Under the pieces are notes generated by a model. The model worked only from the letters and a program-made list of their open reading frames with translations. It did not search any database and was not told where the DNA came from. From Xanthomonas sp. DAR 34887 (lineage in GTDB: Bacteria > Pseudomonadota > Gammaproteobacteria > Xanthomonadales > Xanthomonadaceae), in assembly GCF_041245805.1 (NCBI RefSeq), contig NZ_CP162490.1:3821001-3885000 (forward strand): 64,000 nt of DNA, in the 5' to 3' direction. Positions 43,969 through 52,316 of this stretch are shown in pieces. A program made the position numbers and the translations under genes. Position 1 is the first letter of the stretch; each line of letters starts with the position of its first letter.

Positions 43969-44724
43969 TCATGCTTCGGAAGCGTCCAGCGCATACCGGC
44001 GCTGGCAGTGCTCGCAGAAGAACGCGCGCCGCTGCGCCTTGCCGAGCTGCTTGCGATAGGTCAGCAGATGACCGTCGCGCGGGCAGGTGGTCTTGGTATG
44101 CACCTGGTAGTGCTTCTTCAGCACGAAGGCCTTTTTCCAGTTGTAGAAATCGAAGCTGTACTCGCGCGCCTGCGTCACCAGCTCGGCGAGCTTGCGCGGC
44201 GGCAATGCCCCGATTTCGCTCTCCGGATGTACGCGGATGCGAAATAGCACCTCGTTCTTGATGATGTTGCCGACCCCGGCAAACACGTCCTGGTCCAGCA
44301 ACACATCGGCGGCCAGCGTACGCGGCCGCAGGCGCAACTTGCGCCGCGCCTGCGCCGCATCCCAGTCGGGGTTCATCACGTCCGCGGTCCAGTCATAGGC
44401 CTCGTCCAGCGCGCCCTCGATGAACTTGATCGAACACGCGTAGAAATTCAGCTCCTCGCCCTTGGCGAAGCCCAGGCTCAACCGCGGCGACGCGTCCTTG
44501 CGCGCATTGATCCGGTAGCTGCCGAACAGCAGGAAATGGATGCGCACACTGAACCCGTCGAACTCGATCAGGAAGTGCTTGCCCCAGCTGCGCAGCGACA
44601 GGATCTTGCGGCCCAGCATCCGCGCCAGCTCCTGCTTGCTGTTGCCGGACACCCGCAGCACCTTGCGGCCCGCGAACGCGGCCGCCTCTTCTTTCAGGAT
44701 GACGATCGAAGGACCTTCTGGCAT
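43969..44724 (-). CDS. Nei/Fpg-family DNA glycosylase
   Basis: A 251-residue base-excision enzyme. The N-terminus MPEGP gives the catalytic Pro2 and Glu3. The Lys50 loop (WGKHFLIEF) and the helix-two-turns-helix (DQDVFAGVGNIIKNEVL) are present. The zinc finger is atypical: Cys214 is followed by Asp217 (CPRDG) where a second Cys is expected, while Cys237 and Cys240 (CEHC) remain. The general form resembles endonuclease VIII-like proteins of xanthomonads, which remove oxidised pyrimidines. It stands alone between two regulators. The name nei is plausible but not certain. Confidence 0.85.
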   Translation of the reverse strand: MPEGPSIVILKEEAAAFAGRKVLRVSGNSKQELARMLGRKILSLRSWGKHFLIEFDGFSVRIHFLLFGSYRINARKDASPRLSLGFAKGEELNFYACSIKFIEGALDEAYDWTADVMNPDWDAAQARRKLRLRPRTLAADVLLDQDVFAGVGNIIKNEVLFRIRVHPESEIGALPPRKLAELVTQAREYSFDFYNWKKAFVLKKHYQVHTKTTCPRDGHLLTYRKQLGKAQRRAFFCEHCQRRYALDASEA

Positions 44725-44857
44725 GCCTGCAGTATCGGGAATGGCCGTGAGCCGATCGTGAGCCGAAACGATCCTGTATCGACACGGTGCTTACATGCGC
44801 TGTTTGCTGCCTCGAGTTGCAGGCAAGTAAGCCCTGATTGACACGCCTCGACGCACA

Positions 44858-44875
44858 TGTACAATTATTTGTACA
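44858..44875 (+). promoter_or_regulatory. YefM-type operator
   Basis: TGTACAATTATTTGTACA is a perfect dyad (7-base arms, 4-base centre) 13 bases upstream of the yefM ATG, in an AT-rich patch. TGTACA is the core hexamer of the E. coli yefM-yoeB operator. Autoregulation by YefM-YoeB is expected. Confidence 0.8.
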
Positions 44876-44888
44876 ACTGGAGCCCGAT

Positions 44889-45140
44889 ATGGACACCATC
44901 ACGTACAGCGCCGCACGCGCCGCCCTCGCAGACACCATGGACCGCGTCATCAACAACCACGAGCCGGTGATCATCACCCGCAGCCGCGAGCAATCCGTGG
45001 TCATGCTGTCGCTGGAGGACTACAAGGCGATGGAGGAAACCGCCTACCTGCTACGCAGCCCGAAGAGCGCGCAGCGCCTGCTGGAATCCATCGCCCAGCT
45101 TGAGGCCGGTCGCGGCAAGCCGCGCGAACTGGCCGAGTGA
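44889..45140 (+). CDS. yefM: YefM-family antitoxin
   Basis: An 83-residue Phd/YefM antitoxin. The start MDTITYSAARAALADTMDRV and EPVIITRSREQSVVMLSLEDYKAMEET are diagnostic. The C-terminal half (LLRSPKSAQRLLESIAQLE) is the YoeB-binding tail. The ATG at 44889 fits the conserved N-terminus. The stop overlaps the yoeB ATG by one base (TGATG). Confidence 0.93.
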   Translation: MDTITYSAARAALADTMDRVINNHEPVIITRSREQSVVMLSLEDYKAMEETAYLLRSPKSAQRLLESIAQLEAGRGKPRELAE

Positions 45141-45394
45141 TGCTGCAGTTCTCGGACAACGCCTGGGAGGACTACCTCTACTGGCAGCAGACCGACAAGA
45201 AGATGCTCAAGCGCGTCAACGACCTGATCAAAGCCATCCAACGCGATCCCTTCCAAGGCGTCGGCAAGCCAGAACCGCTGCGCCACGCCCTGGCCGGCTA
45301 TTGGTCGCGGCGCATCGACGACGAACACCGCATCGTCTACAAGGTCGAGGCCGGCGTCCTGCTGATCGCGCAGGTGCGCTACCACTACGTGTAG
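45140..45394 (+). CDS. yoeB: YoeB-family toxin
   Basis: An 84-residue ribosome-dependent mRNA interferase of the RelE/YoeB family. Catalytic residues match E. coli YoeB: Glu45 (KPEPL), Arg64 (EHRIVY) and His82 (RYHYV at the C-terminus). The ATG at 45140 was preferred to the GTG one codon earlier because it overlaps the antitoxin stop. All key residues are intact, so the toxin should be active when YefM is degraded. Confidence 0.93.
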   Translation: MLQFSDNAWEDYLYWQQTDKKMLKRVNDLIKAIQRDPFQGVGKPEPLRHALAGYWSRRIDDEHRIVYKVEAGVLLIAQVRYHYV

Positions 45395-45464
45395 CTTCGT
45401 TGCTACAGCACGATGCGTAGGTGCTCTGCCGTAACGACGGTTTGCAGGGCCAATGCAGGACAAC

Positions 45465-45492
45465 AAAAAAGCCGGCACATGACCGGCTTTTT
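45465..45492. terminator. Bidirectional terminator between yoeB and tRNA-Val
   Basis: AAAAAAGCCGG, a 7-base loop, then CCGGCTTTTT. The stem is flanked by A and T tracts on both sides, so it can stop transcription from yoeB on the plus strand and from tRNA-Val on the minus strand. Confidence 0.85.
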
Positions 45493-45531
45493 CCGTTTCG
45501 CGAATCCCCATTGGAAACCAGGAATCTTTTT

Positions 45532-45606
45532 TGGTGGGCGGTGCAGGGTTCGAACCTGCGACCCTTGCCGTGTGAAGGCAATGCTCTACCGCTGAGCTAA
45601 CCGCCC
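45532..45606 (-). tRNA. tRNA-Val (CAC)
   Basis: The minus strand folds as a 75-base tRNA with CCA encoded. The acceptor stem pairs GGGCGG with CCGCCC. The D-arm is TAGCTCAGCGGTAGAGCA. The anticodon loop is TTCACAC, giving anticodon CAC (codon GUG, valine). The T-arm contains GGTTCGAACCC. A bidirectional terminator follows it. Confidence 0.95.
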
Positions 45607-45682
45607 GTGTCGCGAGCCGCACATTATAGGGCTGCTGCGGCTGGCGTCAACGGTTCCCGCCGACGCCATGCAGGCGTGGCCG

Positions 45683-46036
45683 CTACATGGTCTGGGTGGG
45701 CTTGTCGGCGCTGAGGGTGCCGGCCAGCTGGGTCTCGATCTTGTTGCGGATGGTCTCGCCTTCGCTGTTGTCCGGCAATTGCACGCCGATGCCGGCGGTG
45801 CGGTTGCCCTGGGCGCCCATCGGGGTCACCCAGATCACCTTGCCGGCCACCGGCAGGCGCTCGCTGGAATCGGGCAGGGTCAGCAGCAGGAACACTTCGT
45901 CGCCCAGGAAATAGCGCTTGGGCGTGGGCACGAAGATGCCGCCGTTCTTCACGAACGGCATGTACGCGTTGTACAGCGCCGCCTTGTCCTTCACTGCCAG
46001 CGACAGGATGCCCTGCCGTCCGCTCGTCGCACTCAT
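45683..46036 (-). CDS. pilZ: PilZ-domain protein, type IV pilus biogenesis
   Basis: A 117-residue single-domain protein with the PilZ pattern (ILSLAVKDKAALYNAYMPFVKNGG, RYFLGDEVFLLLTLPD, GKVIWVTPMGAQGNRTAGIGVQL). The RxxxR motif needed for cyclic-di-GMP binding is absent, as in the original PilZ proteins that act in pilus assembly. It is the last gene of the holB operon and overlaps holB by ATGA, the order seen in Pseudomonas and Xanthomonas. Confidence 0.92.
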   Translation of the reverse strand: MSATSGRQGILSLAVKDKAALYNAYMPFVKNGGIFVPTPKRYFLGDEVFLLLTLPDSSERLPVAGKVIWVTPMGAQGNRTAGIGVQLPDNSEGETIRNKIETQLAGTLSADKPTQTM

Positions 46037-47010
46037 CGTTGTCCCCCTCTCCGGACCGGACGCTCGCCATCGCGCCAGGCCAACAACAGTTCCGCGATGG
46101 CCAGGTCGCCACGGACGGTGGTGCGCAGCAGGTCGCGGGTGCGATTGGCTGCGTCGAACCAGGTGGCCAGCTTGTGCAATCGCGCCGGGTCGGTCAAGCC
46201 GCCCTGCGAGGCCTGCGCCAGCGCCAGGTCGGCGGCATGGCCCAGACGTTGCTCGGCGAAGCCGTCGGCGCTCCAGCGCTGCGCCGCCTCGACCGTGCCC
46301 AGCTTGCCCGCGGCGACCTGCTCCAGGTCCGCGGCCACCTGCCGGCGCAGCTTCAAACCGTCCTCGCGCAGCCACTGCGCGGCCAACCCGGGATGGCCAC
46401 GCGCGGCGGCCAGCGCCTCGCGTGCGGTCTTTTCCGGGAAATCCTGGGCCAGCAGCCAGGCGATCGCCTCGTCGGCCGGCGGCAGCTTGAATTCCAGGCG
46501 CTGGCAGCGGCTGCGGATGGTCGCCGGCAGCCGCGCCGGCTGCGCGCTGATCAGCCACAGGTAACGGCCGGGTTGCGGCTCTTCCAGGGTCTTGAGCAGG
46601 GCATTGCAGGCGGCGCGGTTGATCGCGTCGGCCGGGTCCACCACCACCACCTGGGCGATGCCGTACTGCGGGGTCAGCGCCAGCTTCTGCGAGATCTCGC
46701 GCACCTGTTCGATGACGATCTCGGTGCGCAGCTTGTCGCCGGTGCGGTTGGGAATGAACGAGACCAACTGCAGGTCGGGATGGGTGCCGGCGGCGATCAG
46801 CTGCGCGCTGCGCTGGTTCGCGGCCGGCTCGCCCTGGCCGAGCACGTGCGCGGCCAGCTTCAGCGCCACCGCGCGCTTGCCCAGGCCGTCCGGGCCGCAG
46901 ATCAGCAGGCCATGGCCGAGCCGGCCGGCGTCGAGCGCGGCCACGGTCTGCTCGTAGGCGCGCTGCTGCCAGGGCGCGAACGGCAGCGCGTCGGTCGAAG
47001 CGGGGCTCAT
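46033..47010 (-). CDS. holB: DNA polymerase III delta-prime subunit
   Basis: A 325-residue clamp-loader subunit. The AAA+ region has GPDGLGKRA (Walker A-like), VVVVDPADAINRAACNALLKTLEEP and the SRC motif (IRSRCQRLEF). The delta-prime subunit assembles with delta and tau/gamma to load the beta clamp. It overlaps tmk upstream and pilZ downstream by ATGA, which fixes the start at 47010. Confidence 0.93.
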   Translation of the reverse strand: MSPASTDALPFAPWQQRAYEQTVAALDAGRLGHGLLICGPDGLGKRAVALKLAAHVLGQGEPAANQRSAQLIAAGTHPDLQLVSFIPNRTGDKLRTEIVIEQVREISQKLALTPQYGIAQVVVVDPADAINRAACNALLKTLEEPQPGRYLWLISAQPARLPATIRSRCQRLEFKLPPADEAIAWLLAQDFPEKTAREALAAARGHPGLAAQWLREDGLKLRRQVAADLEQVAAGKLGTVEAAQRWSADGFAEQRLGHAADLALAQASQGGLTDPARLHKLATWFDAANRTRDLLRTTVRGDLAIAELLLAWRDGERPVRRGGQR

Positions 47011-47675
47011 GGCGCGCGCTCCTGCTGCACCCAGGCAGCCAGCGCCGCGGCCACGTCGTGCGCCACCGCCTGCGGCGGCTGGCTGGCGTCGATGATGCGG
47101 AAGCGCTGCGGGTCCTGCGTGGCGCGTTGGCGGAAGCCGGCGCGCACGCGCTGGAAGAAATCGTCCTGCTCGCTCTCGATCCGGTCCGGCCACAGGTCGC
47201 GGCCGCTGGTGCGGGCGCGGCCGATCTGCACGTCCAGGTCCAGCAGCAGGGTCAGGCCGGGCTGCAGGCCGACCGCGCGCCGTTCCAGGTCGGCGATCCA
47301 GGCGCGGTCCAGACCGCGGCCCTCGCCCTGATAGGCGTAGCTGGAATCGGTGAAGCGGTCGCTGACCACGTAGGCGCCGCGCTGCAGCGCCGGGCGGATC
47401 ACCTCGCGCACGTGCTGGGCGCGCGCGGCGAACACCAGCAGCAGTTCGGTCTCGGCGGCCAGCGGCTCGGCCGGCTGCAGCGCCGGCGCGTTGTTGAGCA
47501 GCAGTTCGCGGATGCGTTCGGCCAGCGGCGTGCCGCCTGGTTCGCGGGTCAGCACCACCTCGTGGCCCTGCGCCTGCAGCCAGTCGCGGATCGCGTTGAT
47601 CGCGGTGGTCTTGCCGGCGCCCTCGCCGCCTTCCAGGCTGACGAAGCGATGGTGGCGCAGCACAGCGTCGCTCAT
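47007..47675 (-). CDS. tmk: Thymidylate kinase
   Basis: A 222-residue dTMP kinase. The P-loop is EGGEGAGKTT (15-24), the DRX motif is DRFTDSSYAYQG, and the LID region contains GRARTSGRD. It converts dTMP to dTDP for DNA synthesis. The start overlaps the mltG stop and the end overlaps holB, in the classical mltG-tmk-holB order. Confidence 0.95.
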   Translation of the reverse strand: MSDAVLRHHRFVSLEGGEGAGKTTAINAIRDWLQAQGHEVVLTREPGGTPLAERIRELLLNNAPALQPAEPLAAETELLLVFAARAQHVREVIRPALQRGAYVVSDRFTDSSYAYQGEGRGLDRAWIADLERRAVGLQPGLTLLLDLDVQIGRARTSGRDLWPDRIESEQDDFFQRVRAGFRQRATQDPQRFRIIDASQPPQAVAHDVAAALAAWVQQERAP

Positions 47676-48733
47676 GGCGTCACCGCCGCATCGCTGCGTG
47701 CCTGGCGCAAGCGCTGCAGATAGCGCGCCACCGCCGCGGTGTGCTCGGCATAGCTGGCGGAAAACGCGTGCGCGCCGCTGCCGTCGCCGACCGCGACAAA
47801 GTACAGGCTGTCGCCGGGTGCCGGATTGGTCGCCGCGCGCAGCGCGTCGCGGCCGGGCATGGCGATCGGGGTCGGCGGCAGGCCGCTGCGGGTGTAGGTG
47901 TTGTACGGCGTATCGGTTTCCAGGTCGCGCTTGCGGATGTTGCCGTCGTAGGCGCTGCCGATGCCGTAGATCACGGTCGGATCGGTCTGCAGCTTCATGC
48001 CCTGCTGCAGGCGGCGCGCGAACACGCCGGCGATCTGCGGGCGCTCGGCGGCCAGGCCGGTTTCCTTCTCCACGATCGAGGCCAGGGTCAACGCCTGCTC
48101 CGGCGATTGCAGCGGCAGGTCTTTGGCGCGCGCGTCCCAGGCCTCGGCCAGCGCCTTGTCCATGGCCGCATGGGCGCGCTGCAGCACGTCCAGGTCGCTG
48201 TCCTCGCGCTGGTACAGGTAGGTCTCCGGCAGGAAGCGGCCTTCCGGGTGTTGCCTGGGCTGGCCGAGCTTGGCCATCAGTTCGCTGTCGCTGAGGTCGG
48301 CGGTGGCGTGGCGCAGCGGCGTGGCCGCGTTCAGCGCCGAGCGCAGCTGGCGGATGTTCCAGCCTTCGACGATGGTGAAGCGGTAGTGGATCACCTGGCC
48401 CTTGCGCATGCGGTTCAACAGCTCGCGCGGGCTCAGCGCCGGCTGCAGCGCGTATTCGCCGACCTTGAGCTTGCCGGCGGCATCGAGCTGGCGCGCCAAC
48501 AGTTGCCACTGCAGATTGCTGCCCTGGTCGATGCCGGCCGCGCGCAGCTTGCGCAGCACGCCGTTGAACGAATCGCCGCGCGCCACTTCCACGCTGGGCT
48601 GCGCCGCATGCAGCGGCTGGTCGGAGAAGGCGCGATAGCCCTGCCACCACCACGCGCCGGCCGCGGCGGCCAGCAGCGCCAGCGCCAGCACTGTCGCCAG
48701 CAGGGTCAGACACCCGCGTTTAGCCCAAGCCAC
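47672..48733 (-). CDS. mltG: Endolytic murein transglycosylase MltG
   Basis: A 353-residue inner-membrane protein with an N-terminal helix (about 8-28) and a periplasmic YceG domain. The catalytic Glu is at about residue 222 in ASIVEKETG; LPETYLYQ and TPYNTYTRSGLPPTPI are family motifs. It cuts nascent glycan strands. The start is probably the GTG at 48733, five bases after GAGG; another GTG at 48739 is possible. It follows pabB by 75 bases and overlaps tmk. Confidence 0.93.
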   Translation of the reverse strand: MAWAKRGCLTLLATVLALALLAAAAGAWWWQGYRAFSDQPLHAAQPSVEVARGDSFNGVLRKLRAAGIDQGSNLQWQLLARQLDAAGKLKVGEYALQPALSPRELLNRMRKGQVIHYRFTIVEGWNIRQLRSALNAATPLRHATADLSDSELMAKLGQPRQHPEGRFLPETYLYQREDSDLDVLQRAHAAMDKALAEAWDARAKDLPLQSPEQALTLASIVEKETGLAAERPQIAGVFARRLQQGMKLQTDPTVIYGIGSAYDGNIRKRDLETDTPYNTYTRSGLPPTPIAMPGRDALRAATNPAPGDSLYFVAVGDGSGAHAFSASYAEHTAAVARYLQRLRQARSDAAVTP

Positions 48734-48808
48734 GACCACCTCGAAGCGAATTCAACGGGGTGCAGGATACCGCGCGGCCGGCATCGGCCGGTATCGCGAC
48801 CGCGCCGC

Positions 48809-50158
48809 TCACGGTTCCAGCGCGCGCAGCAGGCCGCGTGCCTTGGCCCGGGTCTCGTCGAGTTCGCGCTCGGGCTGCGAATCGACCACGATGCCGGCGC
48901 CGGTGCGGAAATGCGCCTGCGCGCCCTCCACTTCGGCGGTGCGGATCAGGATGTTCAGGTCCATGTCGCCGTCGCGGTTGAGCCAGCCGAACGCGCCGGT
49001 GTAGGCGCCGCGCGGGGTCTGCTCCAGTTCGGCAATGATCTGCATGCAGCGCACCTTGGGGCAGCCGGTGATGGTGCCGCCGGGGAAGGTGGCGCGGATC
49101 ACGTCGCCAGGGCTGACCCCGGCACGCAGCCGACCGCGTACGTTGCTGACGATGTGGTGCACATGGGCATAGCTTTCCACCGTCATCAGCTCGTCGACCT
49201 CGACGCTGCCCGGCGCGCAGACCCGGCCCAGGTCGTTGCGCTCCAGGTCGATCAGCATCACGTGCTCGGCGCGCTCCTTGGGGTGCCCGACCAGCTCGCG
49301 GATGCGCGCGGCTTCGTCGTCGCCGGGCGCGCGCGGGCGGGTGCCGGCGATCGGCCGGGTCTCGACCACGTCGCCGCGCACCGACACCAGCCGCTCCGGC
49401 GAGGAACTGACCACCGCGCGGCCATGACTGGCGAACAGGCCGGCGAACGGCGCCGGATTGGCGCGGCGCAGCTGCGCGTACAACGCGGCCGGATCCAGCG
49501 CGGCGGCGAAGCGCGCCGACCAGCGCCGCGACAGGTTGACCTGGAACACGTCGCCGGCACGCAGGTAGTCGAGGATGCGGCGCACGCCGTCGACGAAGCG
49601 CTGCGGCGGGTCTTCGTCGATCGCCAGCGGCGCGGTCCAGGGCGGCAACGCGGCGGCCCCGGGCAGCGCCCGCAGATCGGCGAGCGCCACATCCAGCAGC
49701 CCCGCATGCGCGGTTTCCGCCAGCGCCACGCATTCGCCGCTGGCGTGGTCGCGCAGCAACGCGGCGGGACAGCGCAACGCGAGCGCTGTCGGTGTCGTCG
49801 CCTGCCCCTGCGGCAACTGCAGCACCGGTTCGACCTGCGCCGCCAGTTCGTAGTCCAGCAGCAGCGCCCAGCCACCGCGGAACGGCCAGCGTGGCGCGTC
49901 GCGTTCGCAGCGTTCGGCCTGCCACTGCGCATCCAGCGCAGCCAGGAAATCGCCTTCGACCACGGCGCCGTGCAGGTCGCGGGTGAGGCCATCGCGGTCC
50001 AGGCGCAGGCCCTCGCCGCTGGCGATCAGCAGCAGGTCCCAGCGGCCCTGCGCGGTGCCCGACGCCGCCGATTCCAGCAGCAACGGATAGCGCTGCGGCG
50101 CCAGGCGATGCAGCGCCAGCAGATCGGTATCGGCCGGCAGGGGAACGGTACGTAGCAT
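48809..50158 (-). CDS. pabB: Aminodeoxychorismate synthase component I
   Basis: A 449-residue chorismate-binding enzyme. Conserved motifs are VFQVNLSRRW, SSSPERLVSV, TRPIAGTRPRA, HVMLIDLERNDLGRV and TFPGGTITGCPK. PIAGTRPR identifies PabB-type rather than TrpE-type enzymes. It makes 4-amino-4-deoxychorismate for folate synthesis, with ammonia from a PabA glutaminase encoded elsewhere. It occupies the place of pabC in the equivalent E. coli cluster. It lies between fabF and mltG. Confidence 0.92.
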   Translation of the reverse strand: MLRTVPLPADTDLLALHRLAPQRYPLLLESAASGTAQGRWDLLLIASGEGLRLDRDGLTRDLHGAVVEGDFLAALDAQWQAERCERDAPRWPFRGGWALLLDYELAAQVEPVLQLPQGQATTPTALALRCPAALLRDHASGECVALAETAHAGLLDVALADLRALPGAAALPPWTAPLAIDEDPPQRFVDGVRRILDYLRAGDVFQVNLSRRWSARFAAALDPAALYAQLRRANPAPFAGLFASHGRAVVSSSPERLVSVRGDVVETRPIAGTRPRAPGDDEAARIRELVGHPKERAEHVMLIDLERNDLGRVCAPGSVEVDELMTVESYAHVHHIVSNVRGRLRAGVSPGDVIRATFPGGTITGCPKVRCMQIIAELEQTPRGAYTGAFGWLNRDGDMDLNILIRTAEVEGAQAHFRTGAGIVVDSQPERELDETRAKARGLLRALEP

Positions 50159-50507
50159 CGGTGATCCGGTGGAAGATGGAGGTGATGCGGACGCAGGCGG
50201 CGCGGCGTCGCTCAGGCGCGAAGAATCGGCGTATCTGCAACTGCGCAGCGGTGGATGCATCCGCGGCGACGCAGCCGCGGGATCGCATCAACCGACCGAT
50301 CCGATCGCGGCTGCGATTGCGCGGACGTGGATCGCCGCTGCGCCAGCGCAAACCCCCAGGCATCGGCGCTGCAAGTCCTCTCGCCCAAAGCTGGGCGGAC
50401 GCGCCGCCCACCACAAGCGCCTTTCACACTAAAGAACGCGCTCGAATGGCCGGCGAAACGGGACGCTCTTGCCAATCCCGAATCCCCACTCCCCAATCCC
50501 GGCTCAC
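50159..50507. other. Intergenic region between fabF and pabB
   Basis: About 350 bases with no coding frame of protein-like composition. It probably holds a promoter for pabB-mltG-tmk-holB-pilZ. No clear terminator or operator was identified. Confidence 0.5.
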
Positions 50508-51743
50508 TCAAATGCGCTTGAACACCAAGGTCCCATTGGTCCCGCCGAAGCCGAACCCATTGGACATCGCCACGTCGATCTTCTTCTCGCGCGCCACGTT
50601 CGGCACGTAGTCCAGGTCGCAGCCTTCGCCCGGCTCTTCCAGGTTGATCGTCGGCGGGATCACGCCGGCATGGATCGCCATCACCGAGAAGATCGCCTCG
50701 GCGCCGCCGGCCGCGCCGAGCAGGTGCCCGGTCATCGACTTGGTCGAACTGACCATGGTCTTGTAGGCGTGATCGCCCAGCGCGCGCTTCATCGCCAGCG
50801 TCTCGGCCAGATCGCCCAGCGGCGTGGAGGTGCCGTGCGCGTTGAGGTAATCGATCTGCTCGGGATTGAGCTTGGCGTCCTTCATCGCCGCGACCATGCT
50901 GCGCGCGGCGCCTTCGCCGTCCTCGCTCGGGGCGGTCATGTGGAAGGCGTCGGAACTGGCGCCGAAGCCGACCAGCTCGGCATAGATGCGCGCGCCGCGT
51001 GCCTTGGCGTGCTCGTACTCTTCCAGCACCAGCACGCCGGCGCCGTCGCCGAGCACGAAGCCGTCGCGCTGCTTGTCCCACGGCCGCGAGGCGGCGGCGG
51101 GATCGTCGTTGCGGGTGGACATCGCCTTCATCGAGCAGAAGCCGCCCACCGAGGTCGGCGAGGAGCCGCGCTCGGCGCCGCCGGCCAGCATCACGTCGGC
51201 GTCGCCGTGCTGGATCATGCGCATCGCGGTGCCGATGGAGTGGTTGGAGGTGGCGCAGGCCGAGACCGCCGAGAAGGTCGGACCCTTCAGGCCCTTGATC
51301 AGGCTCACCTGCCCCGGCAGCATGTTGATGATGGTGCTGGGAACGTAGAACGGCGAGATCTTGCGCGCGCCGCCCTCGTGGAATTTGATGGTCTGCTCCT
51401 CGATGCCGAGCAGGCCGCCGATGCCCGAGCCGAGGATCGCGCCGATGCGTTCGGCGTTGCTGTCGTCGATCACCAGGCCCGAATCGTCCAGCGCCATGAA
51501 CGAGGCGCCGACGCCGTAATGGATGAACGAATCCATCTTGCGCGCGTCCTTGGACGAGATGAACTTGGTCGGATCGAAATCCTTGATCTCGCCGGCGATC
51601 TTGGTGGTGAACTGCGACGCATCGATCTGGGTGATCGGGCCGATGCCGGAACGCCCGTTGATGATGCCATCCCAACTGCTGGCCAGGTCATTGCCCAACG
51701 GCGATACCAGGCCCATGCCGGTTACGACGACGCGACGGCTCAT
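50508..51743 (-). CDS. fabF: 3-oxoacyl-ACP synthase II
   Basis: A 411-residue condensing enzyme. The catalytic triad is Cys163 (SACATSNHS), His303 (NAHGTSTP) and His340 (KSMTGHLLGAAGG). The C-terminal GFGFGGTNGTLVF is also conserved. It elongates acyl-ACP with malonyl-ACP. The ATG at 51743 starts at MSRRVVVTGMG. It follows acpP after 129 bases that contain a terminator. Confidence 0.96.
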   Translation of the reverse strand: MSRRVVVTGMGLVSPLGNDLASSWDGIINGRSGIGPITQIDASQFTTKIAGEIKDFDPTKFISSKDARKMDSFIHYGVGASFMALDDSGLVIDDSNAERIGAILGSGIGGLLGIEEQTIKFHEGGARKISPFYVPSTIINMLPGQVSLIKGLKGPTFSAVSACATSNHSIGTAMRMIQHGDADVMLAGGAERGSSPTSVGGFCSMKAMSTRNDDPAAASRPWDKQRDGFVLGDGAGVLVLEEYEHAKARGARIYAELVGFGASSDAFHMTAPSEDGEGAARSMVAAMKDAKLNPEQIDYLNAHGTSTPLGDLAETLAMKRALGDHAYKTMVSSTKSMTGHLLGAAGGAEAIFSVMAIHAGVIPPTINLEEPGEGCDLDYVPNVAREKKIDVAMSNGFGFGGTNGTLVFKRI

Positions 51744-51785
51744 TGCGAAATCTCCTCGCCGCGATGCGCGCGGCGTTGACGCTGT

Positions 51786-51812
51786 AAAAACACAGGGCCG
51801 CATGCGCGGCCC
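51786..51812 (-). terminator. Terminator between acpP and fabF
   Basis: On the minus strand the stem GGGCCGC/GCGGCCC with a 4-base loop is followed by TGTGTTTTT. It would partly end transcription after acpP, consistent with the high acyl carrier protein demand relative to FabF. Confidence 0.75.
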
Positions 51813-51872
51813 CATGGGATTGTCACGCGGACCGGACCCACGCAGGCGCCGATCGCGATCGAGAACGCAGCA

Positions 51873-52112
51873 TCAGCTCTTGACGTGCGACTTGACGTAG
51901 TCGATGGCCTGCTGCACCGAGGTGATCTTCTCGGCTTCTTCGTCCGGAATTTCGCACTCGAACTCTTCTTCCAGCGCCATCACCAGCTCGACGGTGTCCA
52001 GCGAGTCGGCACCCAGGTCATCGACGAACGATGCGCTGTTGGTGACTTCTTCTTCCTTGACGCCGAGTTGCTCGACGACGATTTTCTTGACGCGTTCTTC
52101 GATGGTGCTCAT
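51873..52112 (-). CDS. acpP: Acyl carrier protein
   Basis: A 79-residue acidic protein. The phosphopantetheine attachment site is Ser37 in GADSLDTVELVMALEEEF. It carries growing acyl chains for fatty acid and lipid A synthesis. The length and sequence are standard. A gap of about 200 bases upstream separates it from fabG and may contain its own promoter; a terminator follows. Confidence 0.97.
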   Translation of the reverse strand: MSTIEERVKKIVVEQLGVKEEEVTNSASFVDDLGADSLDTVELVMALEEEFECEIPDEEAEKITSVQQAIDYVKSHVKS

Positions 52113-52316
52113 TGGGATATCGCTCCAGATGGAGTAGTGGTGGTTCGAGTTTAGGATCCCCGCGCTTGGATGTGCGGTGCTCCTGTGAGGGACTCACAAA
52201 ACGCCATCGGGCTGCGATGGCCGCGTTGGATAGTGTAGTGGAAACCGCCCGGCGCTTGCATCGCTGCACAAACGCCCATCGATCAGCCACTTAGGCGCGG
52301 TCCTTGCGCCGCAGGC

